The position numbers and the translations under genes are program-made. A stretch of 64,000 nt of DNA from Martinezella tropici. GTDB lineage: Bacteria > Pseudomonadota > Alphaproteobacteria > Rhizobiales > Rhizobiaceae. The notes below the pieces were generated by a model that was given only the letters and a program-made list of their open reading frames with translations, was not told where the DNA came from and ran no database searches. Positions 16,436-26,396 of this stretch are shown piece after piece. Positions within the stretch are counted from its first letter, which is position 1. Each line of letters starts with the position of its first letter. The DNA is taken from assembly GCF_003287875.1 (NCBI RefSeq), contig NZ_QMKK01000025.1, forward strand, positions 493,008-557,007, read 5' to 3'.

Positions 16436-18349
16436 ATGGCGCTGAAAGACAGACTACATACGAGCTTACTGCTCACCCTGGTGCCGGTCGCAGTGACAAC
16501 GCTAACACTCTGTATCACTGGATGGCAGTGGCAGGACTTGGCGATTGGCATGCCACCACGCATCTCCTATTGGTTCCTGCGAGGGGCTCCTCTTCCCAAT
16601 CTCGTCCTTGGACCAATTGCCTCACTTCTGACGGTTTCGGCATTGCCGCTGCATCGCCGGCGGCCGATCGTTTTCACGAGCCTTCTTTGCTTTCTATGCG
16701 TGGCAGGCTTTTACGCCCTGCGGGAATATGCCCGCCTAGTTCCATGGGTGGAGAATGGCGTCGTCATATGGAACGAGGCACTCACTTATCTCGACGCTTT
16801 CGCGGTTGCTGGGACCATTCTCGGATTTGGTATTGTCGCTATCTCCGCGCGCATCTCGATCGTAGTGTCCGATCCGATCAAGCGCGCCAAGCGCGGAATT
16901 TTCGGCGACGCCGATTGGCTGTCTATGTCGGAGGTGGCTAAGCTCTTCCCCTCTGACGGAGAGATCGTCATTGGCGAGCGCTACCGCGTCGACCGTGATC
17001 GCGTGCATAAATTGCCTTTTGATCCGATGCATCACGAGACTTGGGGGCAAGGTGGCAAGGCACCACTCATGACCTTCAGTCAGAATTTCGATTCCACCCA
17101 TATGTTATTCTTCGCGGGCTCCGGCGGCTTCAAGACGACCAGCAATGTCATCCCGACGGCGCTACGCTACAGGGGGCCGCTGATCTGTCTCGATCCATCG
17201 ACGGAGATCGCGCCGATGGTCCTCGAGCATCGCGCCCATGCGCTCGGTCGCGAAGTTATGGTACTCGATCCCACCAATCCAATTATGGGCTTCAACGTTC
17301 TTGATGGAATCGAGAGATCGACGCGCAAGGAAGAGGACATCGTTGGTATCGCCCATATGCTTTTGTCGGAAAGCCTACGCTTCGACACCTCGACAGGCTC
17401 CTACTTCCAGAACCAGGCGCACAATCTGCTAACTGGGCTTCTGGCTCACGTGATGCTATCGCCCGATTATGCCGGCCGCCGCAACTTGCGTAGCCTGCGC
17501 CTGATCGTTTCTGAGCCAGAACCGTCGGTGCTTGCCATGCTGCGCGACATCCAGGAAAATTCCGAGTCCGCCTTTATCCGCGAAACGCTCGGTGTCTTCA
17601 CCAACATGACGGAGCAAACCTTCTCCGGGGTATATTCGACCGCATCCAAGGATACGCAATGGCTGTCGCTCGACAATTATGCTGCGCTCGTCTGCGGTAA
17701 TGCATTCAAGTCAAGCGACATCGCCTCCGGGCGGAAGGATGTCTTCCTCAACATCCCTGCATCAATCCTGCGCTCCTATCCCGGCATTGGCCGAGTGATC
17801 AGCGGCTCGCTGATCCATGCCATGGTCCGGGCCGACGGTGACTTCCGCCACCGGGCGCTCTTCATGCTCGACGAGGTCGATCTGCTGGGTTACATGCGTA
17901 TTCTTGAAGAAGCACGCGACCGCGGGCGCAAGTATGGCATCACACTGATGCTGATGTACCAATCGATCGGCCAGCTCGAGCGTCATTTCGGGAAGGATGG
18001 AGCGACTTCCTGGATCGAAGGCTGCGCCTTCACGTCCTACGCCGCAATCAAGGCGCTCGATACAGCACGTAATGTCTCCGCCCAATGCGGAGAGATGACC
18101 GTTGAAGTCCAGGGACGTTCGCGCAATATTGGCTGGAGCAATTCCAATAGCAGCGCCCGCAAATCCGAAAGCATCAGTTTCCAGCGTCGACCGCTGATCA
18201 TGCCGCACGAAATCACCCAGTCGATGCGCAAAGACGAACAGATCATCATTGTCCAGGGCCACAGTCCCATTCGCTGCGGGCGAGCGATTTATTTCCGTCG
18301 TAAGGAGATGGATGAGGCGGCAGGGGTCAATCGTTTTGCGAAGTTCTAG
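16436..18349 (+). CDS. traG: TraG/VirD4-type conjugative coupling protein
   Basis: This 637-residue protein has N-terminal membrane segments (about residues 12-30, 50-70, 76-95, 115-140) and a cytosolic ATPase. The Walker A is SGGFKTTS (about 222-231) and the Walker B is RALFMLDEVDLLG (about 470). LMLMYQSIGQLERHF is the motif that follows it in TraG proteins of Ti and rhizobial plasmids. Coupling proteins bring the relaxase-DNA complex to the VirB-type channel at the inner membrane. No relaxase gene (traA, virD2) is beside it. The VirB1 end lies 15 kb away on the other strand, so the conjugation set is dispersed or interrupted. Confidence 0.92.
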   Translation: MALKDRLHTSLLLTLVPVAVTTLTLCITGWQWQDLAIGMPPRISYWFLRGAPLPNLVLGPIASLLTVSALPLHRRRPIVFTSLLCFLCVAGFYALREYARLVPWVENGVVIWNEALTYLDAFAVAGTILGFGIVAISARISIVVSDPIKRAKRGIFGDADWLSMSEVAKLFPSDGEIVIGERYRVDRDRVHKLPFDPMHHETWGQGGKAPLMTFSQNFDSTHMLFFAGSGGFKTTSNVIPTALRYRGPLICLDPSTEIAPMVLEHRAHALGREVMVLDPTNPIMGFNVLDGIERSTRKEEDIVGIAHMLLSESLRFDTSTGSYFQNQAHNLLTGLLAHVMLSPDYAGRRNLRSLRLIVSEPEPSVLAMLRDIQENSESAFIRETLGVFTNMTEQTFSGVYSTASKDTQWLSLDNYAALVCGNAFKSSDIASGRKDVFLNIPASILRSYPGIGRVISGSLIHAMVRADGDFRHRALFMLDEVDLLGYMRILEEARDRGRKYGITLMLMYQSIGQLERHFGKDGATSWIEGCAFTSYAAIKALDTARNVSAQCGEMTVEVQGRSRNIGWSNSNSSARKSESISFQRRPLIMPHEITQSMRKDEQIIIVQGHSPIRCGRAIYFRRKEMDEAAGVNRFAKF

Positions 18350-18610
18350 GCTTTGGTGACAAAGCTGAAGCCTGACAGATTCTGGCAAAGAGAGAAAAGT
18401 CGACAGCCAGTATTTGAGATTGATGGGCAAATCTGGTAGCGACTGGCAGTCGCAAAACATGATGAAACTTGCCGACGGCTTACGACGGTATGCGCTCTTA
18501 ACTTAAATCATAAACGGTATAAAGTACGCCTGATGTTGATGACGCAATCTCATAGAAATAAGTGAATTGCTCTCGAACTATATCCAGACTAAACGCGCAT
18601 CCCACTGGGG

Positions 18611-19648
18611 TTGCTAAAGAGACTTACATTGCGAAAACTCATTATCCAGATACCGTGCTTGAATGAAGAAGGAACTTTGCCGGTTACGCTCGCTGATCTC
18701 CCGCGTCACGTCGAGGGTTTCGACACGGTGGAGTGGCTCGTCATTGATGATGGCTCGACCGACGGAACGGCACGGGTTGCAGCCGAAAACGGCGTCGACC
18801 ACATTATCTCGTTGTCACACAATCAGGGCTTAGCTAAAGCCTTCATGACTGGAATCGAATCAGCGCTGAAACTCGGGGCTGACGTCATCGTCAACACCGA
18901 TGCCGACAATCAATATGATGCGTCTTGCATTCCTGACTTGGTCCGTCCCATATTGGAAAAGCGTGCGCAGATCGTAGTAGGCGCCAGACCGATCAGCGAG
19001 ATAGAACACTTCTCGCCCATCAAGAAAATACTGCAGAGGTTTGGTAGCTGGACCGTGAAGCTGGCAAGCGATACGACCGTCACCGATGCTCCCAGCGGCT
19101 TTCGCGCTATCCATCGCGACGCGGCAGTGCAATTGAACGTCTTCAACCGATACACCTACACGCTGGAAACGATTATCCAGGCGGGGCGCAAGAATATTCC
19201 GATCACCTCCGTGCCGATCCGGGTAAACGGCGACCTGCGACCGTCGAGGCTCGTTAAGAGTGTAGGGAGCTACGTCCGTCGCTCGTTGATCACGATTGTT
19301 AGAATATTCATCGTCTACAGCCCGCTGCGTTTCTTCTCCGCCTGCGCGGCGGTTGTCGCAATACCGGGAACGTTGATGGTCTTGCGCTTCCTCTATAACT
19401 ATATGGCCGGCCATGGTAGCGGCAACATCCAGTCGCTCGTCCTCTCGAGTGCGCTGCTTGCGCTCGCAGGTATTCTTGCCATGAGCGGAATTCTCGCCGA
19501 ACTCATCGCTGTCAACCGGCAATTGCTAGAAGAGGTCCGGATACGGCAGTTGCAGCAAGAACTGCGCAGCCTCTCACAGGCTGGTCGCGATGGCCAGCCA
19601 GCCGAGACGCCCGGCGAACCGAAAAAGAAAGCAAAGGCGCGAGGGTGA
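18611..19648 (+). CDS. Family 2 glycosyltransferase with C-terminal membrane segments
   Basis: This 345-residue protein begins with a TTG (18611, or the in-frame TTG at 18629). The GT-A domain shows IIQIPCLNEEGTLP, WLVIDDGSTDGT and VNTDADNQYD (the metal-binding DxD-like site), followed by DAPSGFRAIHRDA. That layout is typical of dolichol-phosphate-mannose-synthase-like bacterial enzymes. Two hydrophobic stretches near residues 235-258 and 273-297 would anchor it in the inner membrane. It opens a plus-strand group of polysaccharide genes. It likely transfers a sugar to polyprenyl phosphate for use by the GT-C-like protein at 21419-23287 (inference). Confidence 0.85.
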   Translation: MLKRLTLRKLIIQIPCLNEEGTLPVTLADLPRHVEGFDTVEWLVIDDGSTDGTARVAAENGVDHIISLSHNQGLAKAFMTGIESALKLGADVIVNTDADNQYDASCIPDLVRPILEKRAQIVVGARPISEIEHFSPIKKILQRFGSWTVKLASDTTVTDAPSGFRAIHRDAAVQLNVFNRYTYTLETIIQAGRKNIPITSVPIRVNGDLRPSRLVKSVGSYVRRSLITIVRIFIVYSPLRFFSACAAVVAIPGTLMVLRFLYNYMAGHGSGNIQSLVLSSALLALAGILAMSGILAELIAVNRQLLEEVRIRQLQQELRSLSQAGRDGQPAETPGEPKKKAKARG

Positions 19649-19830
19649 TCAAATATCCGGATTGACGCCCGCCTATGACCATTCCACAAAAGGGCACGCG
19701 GCCGGGATTTCTGGCTCAGGTCGATAGAATATAACTAATTCTCTCTGGCGCCATTCGGCTCTTTGTGATGGAAATCGAAGACAGGTAGGGCCTCGGGCAT
19801 CTCACCGCGTCGTGAGCAGGAAGAAATAAA

Positions 19831-20454
19831 ATGACTGAAACGCCGCCAATATACGAGAATGTCCCCGGTAACTATTATGACAAGTACAACACGCGCAATC
19901 CTATCGCCCGCTATTTGATGAATGGCTTCCTGGACAGTTTCGATGAGCTTACGGAAAAGACCGGAGCTCGCAAAGTGTACGAGGTTGGATGCGGCGAAGG
20001 CAATTTGTCGATGCGCCTTCACGACCGCGGCTGGGACGTCAGTGGAAGTGATCTCGAGACGTCGAGTGTCGCGGAAGCCAATCAGCAGTGCGTAACGCGC
20101 GGTATCACGCCGAGATTTGAAGCCCGATCACTCTTCGATCTGACGCGGGAGGAAGCATCCGCTGAACTGGTGATCTGTTGTGAAGTGCTGGAGCATGTTC
20201 CCCAAACCGAGCGTGCGTTGGCCGTTTTGAAATCGCTCGCAAATCCGTATCTCCTCCTCAGCGTACCGAGAGAGCCCATCTGGCGCATACTCAATCTGGC
20301 CCGAGGAAAATATATCACGGATCTGGGCAATACGCCCGGTCATATCCAGCATTGGTCCTCCGCCAATTTTATCAGTATGCTGGGAAAAACGATGAAAGTC
20401 GTTAAGGTCCGGACGCCCCTTCCCTGGACGATGGTTCTTTGCCGCTGTGATTGA
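19831..20454 (+). CDS. SAM-dependent methyltransferase
   Basis: This 207-residue class I methyltransferase has motif I (VYEVGCGEGNLS, about residues 50-61), the acidic end of strand two (VSGSDLETSS) and a motif III/IV region (ELVICCEVLEHVPQ). The fold is that of Methyltransf_11/23-type enzymes. The context suggests methylation of a sugar or lipid intermediate in the polysaccharide pathway. The last codons overlap the GTG start of the membrane protein that follows. Confidence 0.82.
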   Translation: MTETPPIYENVPGNYYDKYNTRNPIARYLMNGFLDSFDELTEKTGARKVYEVGCGEGNLSMRLHDRGWDVSGSDLETSSVAEANQQCVTRGITPRFEARSLFDLTREEASAELVICCEVLEHVPQTERALAVLKSLANPYLLLSVPREPIWRILNLARGKYITDLGNTPGHIQHWSSANFISMLGKTMKVVKVRTPLPWTMVLCRCD

Positions 20455-21385
20455 GACGACGCCGGAAAGCCTGGCAGCGCAGGCAAACCGAATGAAGCCT
20501 GTCGTCCGCATTGTCGGTGTCATTGTTAGCTTAGCCGCATTTGCCTTCGTTGGTCGGACTATCTACCGTTCGCTGGACAGCCTTCAACAACAGCTTGCTT
20601 CCCCATTATTTCTTTTTGCCGTTGCTGGCTCCGTTTTCGTGTATGCGATGATCCTCCAACTTTGTGGACTAGCGTGGCACCGGCTACTGACTGCCATCGA
20701 TGATCCCCCGTTCGGTATCGGACGTGCGCTTGCAATTTATGGAAAAACCCAAATCTACAAATACCTGCCTAGCAACGTACTTCACATGATCGGGCGCTAC
20801 CGTCTCGCTAGAAGCGCGGGAGCATCGAACAAGGCCCTTGCTTTTGCTCAAATAGCGGAATTGCTCACCATCCTCCTGGCAGCGGCAGGCATTTCGGCAC
20901 TGTTGGCAAGAGCGGTTTTAGTCCATGCACTCAAGGAACGTGGCATCGATGCTCCAACCTTCGTCAACGTTCTAGTTGTAGGCGGTATTGCCGTCCTGGC
21001 CGTTGGCGCAACTGCGATTGTTCGCCAGAGGATAGCAGGAACCGGGCGAAAAGCATTGGCCGCAGCCGCAGTAGCCTTCGCTATTTACGCATTGTTTTTC
21101 ATTGGAAGCGGATTGCTGCTAGCCGCACTCTGCAAAAGCCTTTCCACTGCTGGTGGGGTGTCCGAACTGGTCGGCATCGGAGCTGCGGCATGGCTGGTCG
21201 GTTTCGTCGTTCCGGGTGCACCCGGGGGGCTTGGTGTCCGCGAGACTATCCTTATTGCCGGCCTCTCTGCAGCGGGCCTGCCTACGGCCGAAGCAACTGC
21301 AGTCGCACTTGGATATCGTTTTGTGACGACCGTCGGAGACGCTCTTGTTGCCACGGTCATCATGCTTCTTGAGTTCGAAAAATAA
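20447..21385 (+). CDS. Integral membrane protein of the LPG synthase/flippase-like (UPF0104) family
   Basis: This 312-residue protein starts with a GTG at 20447, overlapping the methyltransferase end by 8 bases. It has about eight hydrophobic segments and two family-like motifs: YGKTQIYKYLPSNVLHMIGR around residues 99-118 and VVPGAPGGLGVRETILI around 253-270. Related proteins often sit beside polyprenyl-phosphate glycosyltransferases and may translocate glycolipids. The three-gene set of glycosyltransferase, methyltransferase and this protein recurs in many bacteria. Confidence 0.75.
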   Translation: MIETTPESLAAQANRMKPVVRIVGVIVSLAAFAFVGRTIYRSLDSLQQQLASPLFLFAVAGSVFVYAMILQLCGLAWHRLLTAIDDPPFGIGRALAIYGKTQIYKYLPSNVLHMIGRYRLARSAGASNKALAFAQIAELLTILLAAAGISALLARAVLVHALKERGIDAPTFVNVLVVGGIAVLAVGATAIVRQRIAGTGRKALAAAAVAFAIYALFFIGSGLLLAALCKSLSTAGGVSELVGIGAAAWLVGFVVPGAPGGLGVRETILIAGLSAAGLPTAEATAVALGYRFVTTVGDALVATVIMLLEFEK

Positions 21386-21418
21386 GCCAACTCATCCTTT
21401 GGAATTTTCGGAGCAAAC

Positions 21419-23287
21419 ATGTCGGAAGTCGATAATTGGACCACTCGCCAAAAGGCCTTCGCAATCTTAGCGGTGGGCCTAACGCTGTTTTTCCATGGCG
21501 CCGTCCCGTTCTTGATGACACCCACACTGGGGCAGGCAGTCTGGACAACTGGTTTTGCTAAATCATTCGCCAACGGAGCTTTGTATAGCATATACGCGCA
21601 TGACTTCGGATTTCCGAAACCGGCTGCAATTGCGTTTGGCCTAGCCGGCGCTCTGCCCGAAAGCTGGTTAATCCGACTGGGGCTACGCCCTTCCGACGCT
21701 TATGCCGGAATGGTTGCCCTCTGGTTGATACTGGCGTTGTGTTCTGCCTATCTCATTTCCCGCACGCTTGGAGCAAGCCGTTCGGTTTCTATCCTCAGTG
21801 CTATGACTTGGATGAGCATGCCCACCATCTGGGCGCACGCTGACTACTCCATGCTTTCGTTGGGAATCGCCCTGCTGCCCTTTTACTTCCTAGTAGCGTT
21901 GAATTTGTTTCAGCACCCACTAGTATCCGGCACAAAATCAGCTATTTTTCTACATTTTGTCGCCGCCTTTTTCTCTGTATTCATGGACGGATATACTTTT
22001 ATTATGTTCGCCATAGGATCCAGTATACTTTATTTTTACTTTTTATTGACTGATATATCAAAACGTAGATACTTAATTACAATTGCACTACCCGTTCAAA
22101 TTACAAACTTTTACTTGGCATATCTCGCGTACATGCTATACGTTGGGAAAGGTCAGTTCGAGACGAGCCCTATAGATTTCTTTCGTGGATGGGGGCTCGA
22201 TCTATCTTTCGTCGCTGTACCAACAAAAGGTTTCCATTGGTTCTTGGATCTTCTAGGGGTAAGTGTACCTCGTACCGATGCGGTGTATTTCGGTGACGCC
22301 TCGGTTTGGAGAACAACTTTCTCGCTTCCGGTAATTCTGGCTGGGCTATTTGCTTGGTGGCAAGTTAGGCGGAAGCGCAGCGTGGCAACAGGCTTTTTAG
22401 CTCTGGCGATCGTTGGCTTCTTCATGGCACTTGGGCCCACTTTAAAAATAAACGCAACTAAGCCCGAGCACGTTCAGATAACTCAGCCTCGACAGCAGAG
22501 CGCAATGATGCCTGCCGAATATGGTCTCGGGCCGACAGGTAGCACGTGGATCTCGGAAACCCTGCCAGGGTTTAAATCCATGCGAGCGTCTTATCGATGG
22601 TCTGCCCTTGGGATATTGGCATTGTGGGCGTGTGTTATCGTCTGGGCGGGATCGTCTCGAACAGGCAGCGTGGCGCCCGTTGCTATCTTGATGTTGATTA
22701 CCTTCTTAAATATTCCAAATCTTCCTCAAAGATATCGCTCCCTAACGGACAACAGAGCGCAATTCCTCCAAGTTGACGAAGACTTAATTGAAAAACTACG
22801 CGTTAGCCTCAAACGAAATGAAGTGGTCGCTTTTGCACCGTGGGGAAACGATTTTATAGCAAACTACTTAGCCCCCGCTATTGGCTTCCGCACATTCAAT
22901 ATAGGCGGCGATAAGAACCTGACATCCGCGCAAGCAAACTGGCCCCCGGCTATGTCAGCTCTGAGTGGGGAGCTCGAGACAAGTAAGATTTCGCTTATTA
23001 CCAAGATGCTCCGAGATAGGAATGCCGACGTAGTGGTAATACCCTATTTCCACATGCTTTGGTCCGCTCATCTCTGGCCGTGCGTCGATCAAACTAGGGC
23101 CAAACTGACAGAGGTTTCAAGAGAAGATTGGAATGCCATCCCTGGATTTTACTGTCCGGATCAACGGAAAATTATGCTTCGGCCCGTTATCCAAGAGATA
23201 GAACAATTGCCCGATGTTGAGGTAGCAGACGGTGATCTCTTTGCAACGGTCAGGCTGCGGCGGCAACTCGCCGCTGGTATAGATTGA
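21419..23287 (+). CDS. Polytopic membrane protein, possible GT-C glycosyltransferase
   Basis: This 622-residue protein has about ten transmembrane segments in the first 440 residues and a soluble C-terminal domain (from about 455: VVAFAPWGNDFIANYLAP, ADVVVIPYFHMLW). That shape fits GT-C enzymes that use polyprenyl-phosphate sugars. No DxD/ExD motif can be fixed with confidence. Part of the gene near 21900-22150 is clearly more AT-rich than its neighbours, suggesting recent transfer. It ends the plus-strand group. Confidence 0.6.
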   Translation: MSEVDNWTTRQKAFAILAVGLTLFFHGAVPFLMTPTLGQAVWTTGFAKSFANGALYSIYAHDFGFPKPAAIAFGLAGALPESWLIRLGLRPSDAYAGMVALWLILALCSAYLISRTLGASRSVSILSAMTWMSMPTIWAHADYSMLSLGIALLPFYFLVALNLFQHPLVSGTKSAIFLHFVAAFFSVFMDGYTFIMFAIGSSILYFYFLLTDISKRRYLITIALPVQITNFYLAYLAYMLYVGKGQFETSPIDFFRGWGLDLSFVAVPTKGFHWFLDLLGVSVPRTDAVYFGDASVWRTTFSLPVILAGLFAWWQVRRKRSVATGFLALAIVGFFMALGPTLKINATKPEHVQITQPRQQSAMMPAEYGLGPTGSTWISETLPGFKSMRASYRWSALGILALWACVIVWAGSSRTGSVAPVAILMLITFLNIPNLPQRYRSLTDNRAQFLQVDEDLIEKLRVSLKRNEVVAFAPWGNDFIANYLAPAIGFRTFNIGGDKNLTSAQANWPPAMSALSGELETSKISLITKMLRDRNADVVVIPYFHMLWSAHLWPCVDQTRAKLTEVSREDWNAIPGFYCPDQRKIMLRPVIQEIEQLPDVEVADGDLFATVRLRRQLAAGID

Positions 23288-23874
23288 ACCGCGCCGAGTT
23301 TGCCGTAGGCTGTTTGATTTAAGTTGTGTAGCAGGCTCGTGAATGGTGCAGTCGGTGCTAATCGCTGCACACCGTATTTTCCGAAAGTGACAAACGCGAG
23401 AGAGCCGAAACAACAACGAAATCCATCCCCATTCCGCGCTCAAGATGGCTTCCCCACGGCAGTTCATCAGGGCTAAATCAAACTAGCCGACATGTCCGGT
23501 GAAACGGGGAGCACTCCACGACCGCATCATGGCCGATGAGATGAAACGCGGACTATAGCTTCCATCTCTCGGCACCCAAAAAATGCGTTCGCTGGACGCT
23601 CACTTGACATCCAGGGTATGGAGACCTCTGTTCTTTCATCTCTAATAGATATGTCAAAGGCACGCGCTCGATCGGTTGGAACACACTCCAAGATGATTAA
23701 GGGTGAGTTGTTTGATTTGTTTCAGAATAATCAGTGGAGACTGATCCGTGAGAGACTGACGAGATTCAAATATATTCCCGAACGGCCAGATATCGCGGGG
23801 ATAACAATACACAACGGCGGCCAGTGTTGGATAAATTCCAGGTTCCGATAGCGCTGTTGAGTCGAGAATCGCAG
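23288..23874. other. Intergenic region between convergent genes
   Basis: It lies between the 3' ends of the plus-strand membrane protein and the minus-strand glycosyltransferase. Only short frames occur, none with recognisable motifs. I see no gene, RNA or insertion sequence here. Confidence 0.5.
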
Positions 23875-24990
23875 TCACTTCCTTTTTCCGATGGCCTCCT
23901 GGAAAATCTCCAGAAGCGCTGAAGCGCTTTTGTCCCACTGAAATCGAGCGGCATTGATCGGCCCGGCAGATGCCAGGTTGGCTTGCAGTTTGGTATCCGT
24001 GGCCAATCGCGTCATTGCATTCGAAATCTCATTTGCATTAGCCGGATTTACCAGCAACGCAGCATTTCCCGCCACCTCAGGCATTGCGGAGCGGTTTGAG
24101 GTCAATACCGGAATGCCTTTTGAGTTTGCTTCGATGATGGGAAAACCAAAGCCCTCGTAGAAAGACGGCATCGCAAGAAACTTTGCATTGGCGTAAAGAG
24201 ACGCAAGTTGTTCGTCTGAAACATACCCGGTCAGTCGCACTGATGACGAAACGCCTAGCGCTGAAATCTGCTCCTTTAGGCTTCCAAGCTTCCATCCCTG
24301 TCCACCTGCGACCACCAGCAGCAAATTGTTGCGAAGAGCTTGATCCAAGAGTGCATAAGCCTTCAAAAGATTCGTGAGATTCTTACGGGGCTCGAGCGTG
24401 CCGACGAAAAGAACGAACGGCCGGTCGATATTAAATGCTTCAAGCGCGTTCCTCACCGTCGATCCAACATCAAGCGGTGTCAAACCCGGATAGACAACCC
24501 GCACTTTCCTTCCGATACCAGGATACTCCGCCGCTAGCTGCTCAGCAGTCGCCCGGGAATCGGCGATGACTCGATCTGCAAGCTGGACCGCCGGCCTCAT
24601 GAAATACCTGTCCGCGAGCCGGCTCCTGAAGCGCATAGTGGCGGCTGCGTGACGCCACGCAAGATCATGGATGGTGACAACGCGGGCAATGCGTCTATCG
24701 AGCAATTGAGGCAGCCGATGTGCAGGCCCCCAAAAGAGATCGATCTCGTCGCGTCGCACCGACATCGGCAAAACTGTCTGCGCCCAAATTGTCCGTGCAA
24801 GACCGCCATGGGCCTTGGCAAACCTAACGACAACATTTGGGTGGTCTGGAATTGCCACCTTGGGCGGCTCCGGCAGATAAAGATAGATACGATGCTCGCC
24901 GGCAGCTAAATGCCGAACCATCTCGGAAACGTAGCGCCCTAAGCCGCTCATCTCCGGAACGAGGTTGCGTGCGTCGACCCCTATCCTCAT
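23875..24990 (-). CDS. GT4 glycosyltransferase (WbpY-like)
   Basis: The ATG at 24990 (MRIGVDARNLV) overlaps the stop of the next gene by 4 bases, so the longer frame to 25044 is not used. The 371-residue protein is a GT-B retaining glycosyltransferase. It has PFVLFVGTLEPRKNL, the UDP/GDP-sugar-binding stretch LAMPSFYEGFGFPIIEA with the ExFGxxxxE pattern, and GIPVLTSNRSAMPEVAG. It is the last gene of a minus-strand set running from gmd. In the A-band system of Pseudomonas, WbpY has this type of sequence and adds D-rhamnose. The same role here is inference. Confidence 0.85.
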   Translation of the reverse strand: MRIGVDARNLVPEMSGLGRYVSEMVRHLAAGEHRIYLYLPEPPKVAIPDHPNVVVRFAKAHGGLARTIWAQTVLPMSVRRDEIDLFWGPAHRLPQLLDRRIARVVTIHDLAWRHAAATMRFRSRLADRYFMRPAVQLADRVIADSRATAEQLAAEYPGIGRKVRVVYPGLTPLDVGSTVRNALEAFNIDRPFVLFVGTLEPRKNLTNLLKAYALLDQALRNNLLLVVAGGQGWKLGSLKEQISALGVSSSVRLTGYVSDEQLASLYANAKFLAMPSFYEGFGFPIIEANSKGIPVLTSNRSAMPEVAGNAALLVNPANANEISNAMTRLATDTKLQANLASAGPINAARFQWDKSASALLEIFQEAIGKRK

Positions 24991-26396
24991 TGGGCCAAGA
25001 GCGCTTCTGCTCGGCCGAAGACGACCTTGGCAGTGTCCTCCCATTTGGGCGCACTGTATTCCTTCCGTATACGGTTTTCGGCGCGCGCAAGCGATTCGGG
25101 ATTATCGAAATACCATTTCAACCTCTCAGCCCATCGTGGCACATCCCAAGGATCGAGATATTCGATGAGATCGCCCCCGACTTCCGGAATGGAAGCGGCG
25201 TTCGATGCAAGGCAGAATTTGCCAGCCGCAAGACTTTCAGCGACGGCGAGCCCCCATCCTTCGTAAAGCGAGGGAAAGACTGTAAACATCGCTTCTCTGT
25301 AAAGCCATGCGAGATCTGGGTCGCTAATATTCGTCAGCAGTTGCACTTTATCCTTCATCCGTGGATCAAAACGCAGATCTGCGAGAAAATCCGCAACTCC
25401 CCAGCCGGGCATGCCAACAAACACTAGCTTTGGGAGGTTCTTAACTCCCTGATCGACGAGGCGCGTATAGGCTCTGTAGAGCGTCTCGTGATTCTTGCGT
25501 CGCTCGATGGTGGAGACAAACAAGATATAGCGATCCCCAGCAGCCCTCTTGGTCTCTTCTGAAACCTGATCGCCATTCGATGCCGGCAAATGGCTGCCGA
25601 GCGTGATCACGGTCGTCTCGGGTGTTGGCGCACCAAGCTCATCCAAAAGTTCGATCAGGTCGCGCTTACTGCACTCGGAAATACTGACGAATTCGTCGGC
25701 GCACCAGGCCAGATCGGAAAAATAGCGTGCGAATTTCGCGGCAACGTCACCAACACAAAGATGCGGTAGCTTAACAGGAATGACATCGTAACAGCAGAAA
25801 ATCGCCTTGAATTTTTCTTGAGCCTTTTTCTCCGCGATGTAGACGGTGCTCTTTTGATCCCAATCTAATCCCAAGGAAATGTAGACATCGTCCCTTTCAA
25901 ACACGAGAGCTTTTTTGGACGGTTGCGTCGCAGCGCCCGGCAGTCCGGCAACGGGCATAGGATTGTGCCAAGCGCGAAGCGCTGTACGGAACTCCCGCAG
26001 GCCATTGATCGCCGCATATGCCGCACCCCGCCGTCTAGACAAATAGCTGAAAGTCGCGTCACCGATCCGGCGCGGCAGGCGATTAAGAACCCGTCTCGTG
26101 ATTACCGCCACGCGCACTATAAGCGGCGTACCGATAGGCTGGACTTGCTGAATTTGACTATTTACAGCATTGGCGTGTTGTGGCTTAACCGTCTGGTTTA
26201 TACGATCAATTGTGCGCCGCACCTCATCAGCGGAAACGGGAACATATCCCACGCCATGATCATAGCGGCAAAATCCCACTGAAGAACCATTATGCTCCAA
26301 AGCATATTTCGCGCACTCTGTCTCGACGCGAATCACACCAACGGCTGGACGGTTCCATAGAAGGATCGACGTTACATCAAACCAAATCTTGCCCAC
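24987..26396 (-). CDS. GT4 glycosyltransferase (mannosyl/rhamnosyl type)
   Basis: This 469-residue protein starts MGKIWFDVTSIL. It has an unusually long N-terminal half before the GT4 catalytic domain (RYILFVSTIERRKNHETL at about 290, MFTVFPSLYEGWGLAVAESLA at about 395, FCLASNAASIPEVGGD). The family-4 E-x7-E pattern is present in EGWGLAVAE. Its stop overlaps the following glycosyltransferase start by 4 bases, and its own start overlaps the upstream gene by 20 bases. These three transferases are thus translated as a unit and probably build one polysaccharide repeat. Confidence 0.85.
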   Translation of the reverse strand: MGKIWFDVTSILLWNRPAVGVIRVETECAKYALEHNGSSVGFCRYDHGVGYVPVSADEVRRTIDRINQTVKPQHANAVNSQIQQVQPIGTPLIVRVAVITRRVLNRLPRRIGDATFSYLSRRRGAAYAAINGLREFRTALRAWHNPMPVAGLPGAATQPSKKALVFERDDVYISLGLDWDQKSTVYIAEKKAQEKFKAIFCCYDVIPVKLPHLCVGDVAAKFARYFSDLAWCADEFVSISECSKRDLIELLDELGAPTPETTVITLGSHLPASNGDQVSEETKRAAGDRYILFVSTIERRKNHETLYRAYTRLVDQGVKNLPKLVFVGMPGWGVADFLADLRFDPRMKDKVQLLTNISDPDLAWLYREAMFTVFPSLYEGWGLAVAESLAAGKFCLASNAASIPEVGGDLIEYLDPWDVPRWAERLKWYFDNPESLARAENRIRKEYSAPKWEDTAKVVFGRAEALLAQ

